DNA of 64,000 nt, from the NCBI RefSeq assembly GCF_014207255.1, contig NZ_JACHCZ010000005.1:124001-188000 (forward strand), given 5' to 3'. This stretch comes from Pseudomonas sp. JAI120. GTDB taxonomy: Bacteria > Pseudomonadota > Gammaproteobacteria > Pseudomonadales > Pseudomonadaceae. Below are positions 57,822-64,000 of this stretch, one piece after another. Each line of letters opens with the position of its first letter. Position 1 is the first letter of the stretch. The notes beneath the pieces are model-generated. The model was not told where the DNA came from. It searched no databases and was given only the letters and a program-made list of their open reading frames with translations. Made by a program: the position numbers and the translations under genes.

Positions 57822-58243
57822 TGTTCGGTTTCCTCGGCGTTGACGCTGAAGACGACTTCCGCGTCGCCTTGATCGAAGACGCTGGGCAGCACTTCGGAAG
57901 ACAACATCGGCAGCGGCACGCTCATGGACGCCACCAGCATTCCGGTGACGATGCCGGCAATGCCCACGCCGACAAGGCCAGCAGGCGATAACCAGTTGGC
58001 ATAGCGTGACCAGAATGAGCGTGGGGCGGATTGGCGTATCTGCCGGACCAGCGCCGGGTCGGGTAATGCAAGTTGATGGCTGTCCAACTGGCTGTCGAGC
58101 CAACGTGCCTGCTGCAAGGCTTTACGCGCGTTCACATTGCCGCTGCGGAGCAACGCCTGGGCCGTTTCCCGTTCAGCCTCGGGCCAGCGACGCAGGTCCG
58201 CCCCATAGACGTCGGCCAGATAAACAAAGCGTTCGGGTGTCAT
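57818..58243 (-). CDS. Probable anti-sigma factor, single-pass
   Basis: A 141-residue protein: cytosolic N-terminal half opening MTPERFVYLADVYGADLRRW, one membrane helix near residues 85-108 (GLVGVGIAGIVTGMLVASM) and a short periplasmic tail. The topology and position directly after an ECF sigma gene (ATGA overlap) identify it as the likely anti-sigma partner. No zinc-binding HxxxCxxC motif is present, so it is not a ZAS-type anti-sigma. Confidence 0.75.
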   Translation of the reverse strand: MTPERFVYLADVYGADLRRWPEAERETAQALLRSGNVNARKALQQARWLDSQLDSHQLALPDPALVRQIRQSAPRSFWSRYANWLSPAGLVGVGIAGIVTGMLVASMSVPLPMLSSEVLPSVFDQGDAEVVFSVNAEETEQ

Positions 58244-58839
58244 GATTTTCCCCTTCCTGGGCGGGCAAGCCCGGGTGTGTCGGCAAGTTGGCTGCGCAAC
58301 TGGCGTCGGGCCCGCGACAGCAGGCTCTCCAGTGCCTCGACGCTGATATTCATCAGGGCCGCGGCGTCGATGTTCGACAGCTCCTGGTAGTACTGCAACA
58401 CGATGGCTTCGCGCTGGCGTTCGGGCAAGGCCGCCAATGCGGCGGCCATGCGTGCACTGCGGTCCTGGGTCTCCAGTTGCTCTTCAGGCGATGGCGAGCT
58501 GTCTGCCACTTCCAGCGCCTGCGCGTCGCTTAACGGGCGCTCCTTGCGCCGCCGCAAGCGGTCGTGGCACAGGTTCAGCGCGACCCGGTGCAGCCAGGTG
58601 TCGAAACGCGCCTCGCCACTGCGCCAGTGGGCGGCCTGGCGCCAGATGCGCAGGAAGCTTTCCTGGGCCACGTCCTTGGCCTCGTCGGCGTCTCCCAGGA
58701 GACGACCGGCGAGCGCCAGCAAACGCGGGAGTTTGCGCGTCACCATTTCGTTGACGGCGGCAGGTTCGTTATTGCCGATACGCGCCAGCAGCTCGACGTC
58801 CGGATCAGGGTCTTTCAATCGGGCGGTTCTCAGGGCCAA
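58240..58839 (-). CDS. ECF-type RNA polymerase sigma factor
   Basis: A 199-residue sigma-70 family protein of the ECF group. Region 2 is clear (GDADEAKDVAQESFLRIWRQ, then WLHRVALNLCHDRLRRRKER) and region 4 ends with LPERQREAIVLQYYQELSNI and the recognition helix around LESLLSRARRQL. Start is uncertain: only TTG codons are available (58839 or 58818), with no strong ribosome binding site. Its gene begins 10 nt after the YXWGXW gene ends, so it may depend on that upstream translation. Confidence 0.9.
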   Translation of the reverse strand: MALRTARLKDPDPDVELLARIGNNEPAAVNEMVTRKLPRLLALAGRLLGDADEAKDVAQESFLRIWRQAAHWRSGEARFDTWLHRVALNLCHDRLRRRKERPLSDAQALEVADSSPSPEEQLETQDRSARMAAALAALPERQREAIVLQYYQELSNIDAAALMNISVEALESLLSRARRQLRSQLADTPGLARPGRGKS

Positions 58840-58849
58840 GGGTCAGGGT

Positions 58850-59161
58850 TCAGCGGATCCAATGCCCTTCGCGCCAGTACCAGTTCGGGCCATGGGCTTC
58901 CCAATGACCAGGCTCCCAGCGCGCGTGACGCATCACGGGCTGCCAGTGGCCCGGCACCCAGCCATAAGCGCGCCCTTCCCAACGCCAGTGGCCAGGATCC
59001 CAGGCATAACCGGGGCGCTGGGCCGGGATCATTTCCACGCGCTGCGGCGGCGGCGCCTGCTGGATGATGATTTCGGTCTGGGCAAAAGTCGGGGTGCTGA
59101 CAAACGCGGCGAGGGCCAGCGGAGCAAGCAAGGCAAAACGCAATGTGGCCAGGGGTCTCAT
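58850..59161 (-). CDS. YXWGXW repeat-containing secreted protein
   Basis: A 103-residue exported protein. Signal peptide MRPLATLRFALLAPLALAAF with a likely cleavage after TFA. The mature part is four tandem repeats rich in Trp, Gly and His: YAWDPGHWRW, YGWVPGHWQP, ARWEPGHWEA, WYWREGHWIR. Function of this repeat family is unknown; the His/Trp content would suit metal or surface binding. AGGAGTTGCC precedes the ATG. It is the first gene of the unit that continues with the ECF sigma factor. Confidence 0.85.
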   Translation of the reverse strand: MRPLATLRFALLAPLALAAFVSTPTFAQTEIIIQQAPPPQRVEMIPAQRPGYAWDPGHWRWEGRAYGWVPGHWQPVMRHARWEPGHWEAHGPNWYWREGHWIR

Positions 59162-59387
59162 GGCAACTCCTTCATGCAACACGCGAAAGTGCAGGTTGCT
59201 GATGGGTTGAACGACGCGTGCGCAAAAAATCCGTCGCGGGCTGCGCAGATTTATTTTCGGGCAGTGTTCGAAGGCAGTATTGCCCAGAGGATGACGGGGC
59301 TTGATGAAATATCTGAAAGCTTCGCGACGGATTCAGGCAGGCCGCAACGTTGAAGGATTAACCCAGGTCAATCCAAGAGGAAACACC

Positions 59388-59528
59388 ATGTACCGTCGAC
59401 TTACCCTGCTGGTTGCCGCTTTGCTGATCGTCTGCCTCAGCGGCTGCGTGATCGTGCCGGAGCACCGTCATTGCTGCTGGCGTTACTACGGCGCACTGGA
59501 TACACCAAGCCATGCTGTCAATAGCTAG
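59388..59528 (+). CDS. Small putative lipoprotein, 46 residues
   Basis: Signal sequence MYRRLTLLVAALLIVC followed by lipobox LSGC with the acylated cysteine at residue 20. The mature peptide (CVIVPEHRHCCWRYYGALDT...) is only 27 residues and contains His/Cys residues that could bind metal. AGAGGAAACACC is a good ribosome binding site. Divergent from the YXWGXW gene over a 226-nt gap in which I see no other gene. Confidence 0.68.
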   Translation: MYRRLTLLVAALLIVCLSGCVIVPEHRHCCWRYYGALDTPSHAVNS

Positions 59529-59644
59529 CGGGCCGCCACAATGCCCGCCCCTCGACCTCTCGTCTGCTGCCTCGGCAAGCGCTTGACTCCCACCGTCGAT
59601 CACACGACGCTCTGGGCACTTAGCCATCATTCGAGCCGTCCACC

Positions 59645-60589
59645 ATGAGCATTGCCCCTCCGAGCCAGCCCGACAGCGATGTATACCGGACACTGCTGGA
59701 GTCGACCAAGGCCATACCCTGGCGTATCGACTGGCAGAGCATGACCTTCAGCTATATCGGCCCGCAGATCGAAGCGCTGCTGGGCTGGACCCCGCAAAGC
59801 TGGGTCAGCGTTGACGACTGGGTCTCGCGCATGCACCCGGACGACCGCGAATACGTGGTGAATTTCTGCGTGTCGCAATCCCGTGCCGGGGTGGACCATG
59901 AAGCGGATTACCGGGCGCTGACGGTGAACGGCGACTATGTCTGGATTCGCGACGTGGTGCACGTGGTGCGCAAGGACGGCGAAGTCGAGGCGCTGATTGG
60001 CTTTATGTTCGACATCAGTGAACGCAAGAAGACCGAAGAACACCTGGTGCGCCTGCAAAAACAACTCGAGGAATATTCCTATCAGGACGGCCTCACCGGC
60101 ATCGCCAACCGGCGCATGTTCGACACCATGCTCGAGCGCGAATGGGCCAGCGCCCAGCGGAGCCAGTTGCCGCTGTCGTTGATCATCCTGGATATCGATT
60201 TTTTCAAGCAGTACAACGACCACTATGGCCACATCAAGGGCGACGAGTGCCTGCGCCAGGTCGCGCGTACCCTGTCACTGGCCGCCAACCGGCCCCGGGA
60301 CTTCATCGCACGTATCGGTGGTGAGGAGTTTGTGTGGTTGCTGCCGGAAACCGATGCGGCGTCGGCCAGACAGGTGGCACAGCGCTGCCTGCACCTGATC
60401 TGCCAGCAACAGATCGAACATGGCTGTTCAGCGGTATCGAACCTGCTGACTCTGAGCCTGGGCGTGGGTACGCACGTCGTCAAACCCGACAGCTCGATGC
60501 TGGGTTTTGTCGAAGACGTCGACAAGCTGCTTTACCAGGCCAAACGCAATGGGCGGATGCGTGCGGAGTATGCAGAAGGTGAAGTTTGA
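59645..60589 (+). CDS. PAS-domain diguanylate cyclase
   Basis: A 314-residue soluble enzyme that makes cyclic di-GMP. A PAS domain at about residues 20-130 (IDWQSMTFSYIGPQIEALLG, ending FMFDISERKK) precedes a GGDEF domain opening DGLTGIANRRMFD. The active site is intact GGEEF, and an RPRD sequence five residues before it fits the product-inhibition I-site (RxxD). No membrane helix, so the PAS domain senses a cytosolic signal. Confidence 0.95.
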   Translation: MSIAPPSQPDSDVYRTLLESTKAIPWRIDWQSMTFSYIGPQIEALLGWTPQSWVSVDDWVSRMHPDDREYVVNFCVSQSRAGVDHEADYRALTVNGDYVWIRDVVHVVRKDGEVEALIGFMFDISERKKTEEHLVRLQKQLEEYSYQDGLTGIANRRMFDTMLEREWASAQRSQLPLSLIILDIDFFKQYNDHYGHIKGDECLRQVARTLSLAANRPRDFIARIGGEEFVWLLPETDAASARQVAQRCLHLICQQQIEHGCSAVSNLLTLSLGVGTHVVKPDSSMLGFVEDVDKLLYQAKRNGRMRAEYAEGEV

Positions 60590-60616
60590 CGCCGGGGGTT
60601 AAATCCCAGGCAAAAA

Positions 60617-60649
60617 AAATCCCAAGTAGCTGATGGAAACTTGGGATTT
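60617..60649 (+). terminator. Possible terminator hairpin after the diguanylate cyclase
   Basis: AAATCCCAAG pairs exactly with CTTGGGATTT around a 13-nt loop, 28 nt after the stop codon. It lacks a long T run but the stem itself ends in TTT followed by A. The next 200 nt to 60856 are AT-rich, with no gene seen. Confidence 0.55.
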
Positions 60650-60856
60650 AAAAATGCATAAACCGTGGGAGGTGAACGCCCGGCTATAGTAACGAGTGTA
60701 AAAAGCTGTAACAAGAAAATTTTATATCCTTTCGTCGGATTAAAAGCGGTGTAAGTCCTTCAATAACCACATGTTTTTTAAGGTAGTGACGTATATGAGT
60801 GCCACTTTTTGGTGCAACTACCGTCGATATTTCCACTTATAAAAAAGGGTTATTAG

Positions 60857-61117
60857 TTAAGGCGGCATAACACTCTTCGACCCGTTCGCTCTCAATTGCT
60901 TGCAGGTATCGCGAAGTTCGAGGCCACCGGATGTGGCCACACTGGCGACTCGCTCAATCTGCTGGCAAAGTGCCAAACGCTCGGCCGCTTCTTCGCGCTG
61001 GCGATCCGCCTTGGCGTTGAGTTGCACGAAATAGCCCCCCAGCACCACCGCGACGAGCAGCACGCCGACCGCGAGGAAGCGCAAGCTGGCGGGCGATGGG
61101 TGTTCTGCCGGGCTCAT
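60857..61117 (-). CDS. Small hypothetical membrane-anchored protein
   Basis: An 86-residue protein with one N-terminal membrane helix (LRFLAVGVLLVAVVLGGYFV, residues 12-31). A short coiled-coil-like segment (NAKADRQREEAAERLALCQQ) and a Cys pair (CQQIERVA...RDTC) that could form a disulfide follow. The function is unknown. It begins four nt after the GNAT gene stops, on the same strand, so both may share a transcript. Confidence 0.65.
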   Translation of the reverse strand: MSPAEHPSPASLRFLAVGVLLVAVVLGGYFVQLNAKADRQREEAAERLALCQQIERVASVATSGGLELRDTCKQLRANGSKSVMPP

Positions 61118-61121
61118 CGGC

Positions 61122-61568
61122 TTACCCTGCCCTGCTCTTCTGATAGCGAACGTCGTCAGCCTCGACCCGCTCCACCACCGACCAGCCCAAGCGCCGGTAG
61201 AACCCGTTGGCGCGGATTTCGTCGCGCCCGTCTGTGATCAGAAACAGCGTGTCGTGGTGTTCAAACAATGCGGCCTCTGCCACCGCCATCAGCTTCCGGC
61301 CCAGGCCCAGATTTTCATGAGAGGGCAATACGAACATCGCAAATACCTCGCCCTCGGCCAGATCGACCATGGCAAAGGCTGCACGCACACCGTCCACTTC
61401 GGCGACCCACGCGCAGGGTGCTTCACGGATGCTGTCGGCCAGCATCTGGGGCGTAATGCCCAGGTCCGCCATCTGCGCGACACTCAAATGGTTTTGCACC
61501 ACCGAAGTGCGGATGGCAAACAACGCGTCGATATCGTCCAGCCTCGCAAGGCGAATAACCGTGTGCAT
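61122..61568 (-). CDS. GNAT family N-acetyltransferase
   Basis: A 148-residue single-domain acetyltransferase. The N-terminal beta strand IRLARLDDIDALFAIR is typical of the fold; acetyl-CoA binding motif A reads MFVLPSHENLGLGRKLMAVA near residue 85, and NGFYRRLGWSVVER closes the domain. GAGGAGGCTTGT precedes the ATG, which excludes the longer open frame. Substrate unknown. Confidence 0.88.
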   Translation of the reverse strand: MHTVIRLARLDDIDALFAIRTSVVQNHLSVAQMADLGITPQMLADSIREAPCAWVAEVDGVRAAFAMVDLAEGEVFAMFVLPSHENLGLGRKLMAVAEAALFEHHDTLFLITDGRDEIRANGFYRRLGWSVVERVEADDVRYQKSRAG

Positions 61569-61657
61569 ACAAGCCTCCTCTATCAGGAGCGCAATTGTAT
61601 GCAAATGGAAACACGCGTTTGTCGTGGATTTGTAAGCCGGCGCCGGCGAGTAGGGTG

Positions 61658-61987
61658 TTACTTGCGTGCCACTTTGTAACGCACGCAATCCTGGTAGAAA
61701 CTCTGGCGAATCGCTTCGGGCTTGAGCCGTGAACGACTGTCATATGTCTGCTCGGTGATGCCCATGGCCATCATGCGCATCCAGGATTTATTGAACTTGA
61801 TGGTCTGGATCTTCTGCCGCGCAGCGTACAGCGACACCCCCGACAGCTTGAGCTCCTGGGCCCTGGCGGCCGTGCCGGCGCCCCAACTGCACATGTACTT
61901 GTCACCCTCGCGCAGCTCCCGTGCCTGCACGGCAGCCGCGCCGCCGGCCAGGGAGCAGGCGATCAGCATGATTCCAACAGTGCGCAT
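61658..61987 (-). CDS. Secreted hypothetical protein
   Basis: A 109-residue protein with a signal peptide (MRTVGIMLIACSLAGGAAAVQA) and a basic mature domain containing two cysteines (YMCSWGAG and FYQDCVRYK) that may form a disulfide. GGGGAAG before the ATG at 61987 favours it over a GTG four codons upstream. Family not recognised. It lies between the GNAT gene and the TonB receptor remnant. Confidence 0.65.
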   Translation of the reverse strand: MRTVGIMLIACSLAGGAAAVQARELREGDKYMCSWGAGTAARAQELKLSGVSLYAARQKIQTIKFNKSWMRMMAMGITEQTYDSRSRLKPEAIRQSFYQDCVRYKVARK

Positions 61988-62078
61988 TTGCTTCCCCACC
62001 TAACCACCTGAAAATAAAAGCGATTCTGGCGAGAATTTTGTTACAAAGGGGCCATTAAATTGCCTTATCGGCGTGCCA

Positions 62079-62640
62079 TCACCACTGGTAGGTCGCGCTG
62101 AAGCCGTGTGGCGCGGTACCGCGTAGGTGGTGATGCCCTCAGCGTTAATGGCCGGGTCTACGCCGATATCGTTGATGGGCGCATAACGCACGGTGTTATT
62201 CGACTTGCTGATGCGGTTATCCAGGTAAGCATAGGCCGCCGTGTTGTCGTTGAGACTGGCCTTGCCTTCCAGCTCAAAACCACGGGATTGCACTTCGCCG
62301 TCCTGGCTCTGGCAGCGGCCGGCACCGAACCGTAGAACGCGCCCTTGGGGTCCTTCTGGAAATGCCCGAGCAAGGTCAGCGAGGTGCCTTCGTCGGCCGC
62401 CAGGTGAACGCGCTGGACAACGACTGGCGACGGGTTTCGGTGTGTTCGACCTGGCCATCGGCATCGTCGAAAAGCCCCGCCACCCGGTAGGAATACACGC
62501 CTTAATGGTCAATTGGTCGAGACGCGAAGCCGTGGCGCCGCGGGTTTCCGGGAGGACTGCGGCGCTGTAGCGCAGGTCTGGTTGAGGCTCTCGGCATTCT
62601 GCGCACGCATCTGTTCATTGGTGCCGATGGAGATCATTAA
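62079..62640 (-). pseudogene. Decayed TonB-dependent siderophore receptor
   Basis: Remnants of an FpvA/FoxA-type outer-membrane ferri-siderophore receptor, in changing frames on the minus strand. From 5' to 3' they are a plug piece (NEQMRAQNAESLNQT, then after a one-base deletion LRYSAAVLPETRGATASRLD), a barrel piece (YSYRVAGLFDDADGQVEHTE), another with LGHFQKDPKGAFYGSVPAA, and a late piece (GEVQSRGFELEGKASLND to TYAVPRHTA). Several hundred codons expected between these pieces are gone, and stops end the last piece at YQW. It cannot encode a working receptor. Confidence 0.85.
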
Positions 62641-62870
62641 TTTTTTATCAGCTACCGCCCTTATTATATTTAAGAAGGCAAAAATCATTATATGCAACTA
62701 ACATTAGATTTTTCCGACAACTAATATATCGGAAAAGTTGAATCATTCGAACTATTGGCCGAGTGACCGAAAACATAGGGAAGTGTTATGCCTATCTACT
62801 TTACGGAGCGTTGCGTGAGGACAACTTTCTTTTCTTGCATCCCGACTCAATACTATTTAATCAGGACGTA
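62625..62870. other. AT-rich island without a convincing gene
   Basis: A stretch far richer in A and T than anything else in the window, between the receptor remnant and the DUF3995 gene. A plus-strand open frame from 62763 (MTENIGKCYAYLLYGALRED...) starts in it but runs on antisense into the DUF3995 gene, where it becomes Pro/His/Gln-rich, so it is not accepted as a gene. It is probably a scar of imported DNA. Confidence 0.55.
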
Positions 62871-62876
62871 ACCCCC

Positions 62877-63314
62877 TCACCCCCACGCCACCACCAACAG
62901 CCCCACCCCCAACACCAAACACAACGGCGAATAAAACCACGTATCCAACCGCGCAAACCGTGACCCGCCGACCTTCTTGAAAAACCCCACCAACTCCGAA
63001 TCCCCAATCGCCCTGGCAAACATCAGCAGGGCAATCGCGCTGATGCCCCATTGCAACGCCGCATGGGATACCGCCGAAAAGTACAGCCCGGCCCGCAGGC
63101 ACACCAGCAGCGCAATGCCTACCAAGCCCATCGCCACCAGAAAGGTACCCAGCGCCGAGGGCTTGAACGCAGGGCGAGGCCCGCTGGCGAATTCGCCGGG
63201 CAGTTGGGGGATGGCGGCGAGGCTGCCGAGTTTGCCGCCGGCAGCCCAATACAGGTGCACCATGCTGATGCAAGTAAAAACGCCGACGATCCATCGTGCG
63301 ATGACAAAACTCAT
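62877..63314 (-). CDS. DUF3995 family membrane protein
   Basis: A 145-residue protein with four predicted membrane helices, of the DUF3995 family, function unknown. The family-like N-terminal part ARWIVGVFTCISMVHLYWAA is followed by a loop (GSLAAIPQLPGEFASGPRPAF) and three further hydrophobic segments; the last part has RLDTWFYSPLCLVLG. AGGGAGAACC precedes the ATG. Confidence 0.8.
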   Translation of the reverse strand: MSFVIARWIVGVFTCISMVHLYWAAGGKLGSLAAIPQLPGEFASGPRPAFKPSALGTFLVAMGLVGIALLVCLRAGLYFSAVSHAALQWGISAIALLMFARAIGDSELVGFFKKVGGSRFARLDTWFYSPLCLVLGVGLLVVAWG

Positions 63315-63406
63315 GGCGGGTTCTCCCTGAAAGGTGCGAAACAGGATAGTCGCCCTGAGATTTTTTGCAGGTATTTCGTCGGCGGCTGATAGTAAAGTGC
63401 CGCCCC

Positions 63407-63502
63407 ATAAAACTCGCCCGTGCCGACCGCTCGCTCATTGCCTGGATGCTCTATTGCTGCGTCCTGTTCAATGTGTTCGCCTGCGGTATCGGCCACGGGC
63501 AG
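63407..63502 (+). pseudogene. DUF2946 N-terminal remnant
   Basis: The translation KLARADRSLIAWMLYCCVLF followed by NVFACGIGHGQ matches the start of DUF2946 proteins (small membrane proteins common in Pseudomonas, often near copper or TonB genes) as I remember them. The codon where the initiator ATG should be is ATA (63407-63409), and similarity ends after HGQ, about a quarter of the normal length. Lost start plus truncation mark it as dead. Confidence 0.55.
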
Positions 63503-63560
63503 AGGGTTCGCTTGAGCTGGCGGTGCAAACCAGATGCTAAAGCGGCAATGCAAAAAAAAT

Positions 63561-63587
63561 GTGGAAGGAGCACCGCCCCTCCCACAT
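63561..63587. repeat. Degenerate REP
   Basis: TGTGGAAGGAGC and CCCCTCCCACA form a small imperfect inverted repeat in the local REP style, at the break point of the DUF2946 remnant. The 307-nt gap between DUF3995 and the binding-protein gene holds only these two items. Confidence 0.55.
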
Positions 63588-63621
63588 TTCTGGATCTCCG
63601 CTCGGTAAGTAAGCTTCGTGC

Positions 63622-64000
63622 TTACTTCAAGCTCGCCTCAACCTTCTGCGCCACATCCTCGGTCAACCACGCCTTCCACACCTCTGGATGTTCCTTGAGA
63701 AACGCCTGAGCCATCTCCCGAGGCGCGGTGTGGTTCTCGCTCATGGTCGCCAAGGCTTTATTCAGCGGCTCAATCGGCAACTCAACCTTCTCGAAAAACT
63801 TGGCAATCTGCGGATACTCCTTCTGGAACGGCGTGGACACGCCAATACTCAGCTTGGATGCCAACGACCGCGTTGGCTTCGGATCAGGGTTATCCGCATC
63901 CGTCAGAGTCTTCCAAGCCTCGGCATCGAACGGTGGTTCTTCCAGCTGGATCAACTTGTAGCGTCCCATCAACGGCGTCGGTGACCAGTAGTAGAACAAC
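63622..64000 (-). CDS. Glycine betaine/proline-type ABC transporter substrate-binding protein (partial, C-terminal end)
   Basis: The last 126 or so residues of an OpuAC-family periplasmic binding protein for quaternary amines such as glycine betaine or choline; the beginning lies beyond the right edge. LFYYWSPTPLMGRYKLIQLE is the characteristic C-terminal lobe, with Trp/Tyr residues of the aromatic cage, followed by PQIAKFFEKVELP and HPEVWKAWL. Which quaternary amine it binds cannot be told from this part. Confidence 0.88.
   Translation of the reverse strand, partial: LFYYWSPTPLMGRYKLIQLEEPPFDAEAWKTLTDADNPDPKPTRSLASKLSIGVSTPFQKEYPQIAKFFEKVELPIEPLNKALATMSENHTAPREMAQAFLKEHPEVWKAWLTEDVAQKVEASLK

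Noticed and set aside
60650..60856. Possible small RNA gene in the AT-rich gap after the diguanylate cyclase
   Set aside because: No convincing promoter-terminator pair could be read by eye; left as plain intergenic DNA.
62763..62963. 66-codon plus-strand frame starting in the AT-rich island
   Set aside because: The second half is antisense to the DUF3995 gene and turns into a Pro/His/Gln run.

Overview
This 64 kb window looks like a chromosome segment of a fluorescent Pseudomonas, probably of the P. fluorescens group. The evidence is GC-rich coding sequence, REP elements of the GTGGGAGGGGGCTTGCCCCCGAT type in many gaps, and gene order that I recall from P. aeruginosa (nadK to pepN; cobM-cobE-cbtAB/cobW-cobN; nfuA, cti, metH; ldcA, dnaQ, rnhA, gloB, mltD, nppA1A2BCD). 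All identifications rest on reading motifs and on remembered family features. No database search was run.

Layout. 1-6.5 kb: a tight leftward operon nadK, metallophosphoesterase, rhomboid protease, DUF1315, DUF2797, pepN (cut by the left edge), with a divergent DUF1853 gene. 6.5-16 kb: a cobalt/cobalamin block with two divergent arms, each behind its own cobalamin riboswitch. The leftward arm is cobW, cobN, a ChlI-like AAA ATPase and a short VWA protein (cobalt insertion). The rightward arm is cbtB, cbtA, cobE and cobM (cobalt uptake and corrin ring synthesis). 16-27 kb: nfuA, the cis/trans fatty acid isomerase gene cti, B12-dependent metH (a consumer of the cofactor made next door), DUF2970, an orphan periplasmic binding protein, a 37-residue membrane peptide missed by ordinary ORF calling, then cysI and DUF934.

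27-41 kb: a MerR regulator facing an Old Yellow Enzyme-type oxidoreductase across a palindromic operator, poxB, an FMN reductase, small conserved proteins, a LysR regulator, a GNAT enzyme, the ldcA decarboxylase, then housekeeping genes dnaQ, rnhA, a methyltransferase, gloB and mltD. 41-48.4 kb: a Npp/Yej-type peptide ABC importer with two substrate-binding proteins. 48.6-52 kb: a 1148-residue protein I cannot assign, the largest unknown here.

52-64 kb is accessory in character: AraC/LysE, Rrf2/FAD oxidoreductase, RNase T2, Gfo/Idh/MocA, Nudix, a four-gene ECF sigma/anti-sigma/metal-sensor-like operon with a YXWGXW protein, a PAS-GGDEF diguanylate cyclase, small envelope proteins, a wrecked TonB-dependent siderophore receptor next to an AT-rich island, a DUF2946 remnant, and the end of a glycine betaine-type binding protein cut by the right edge. 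No tRNA, rRNA, CRISPR array, transposase or prophage gene was seen.
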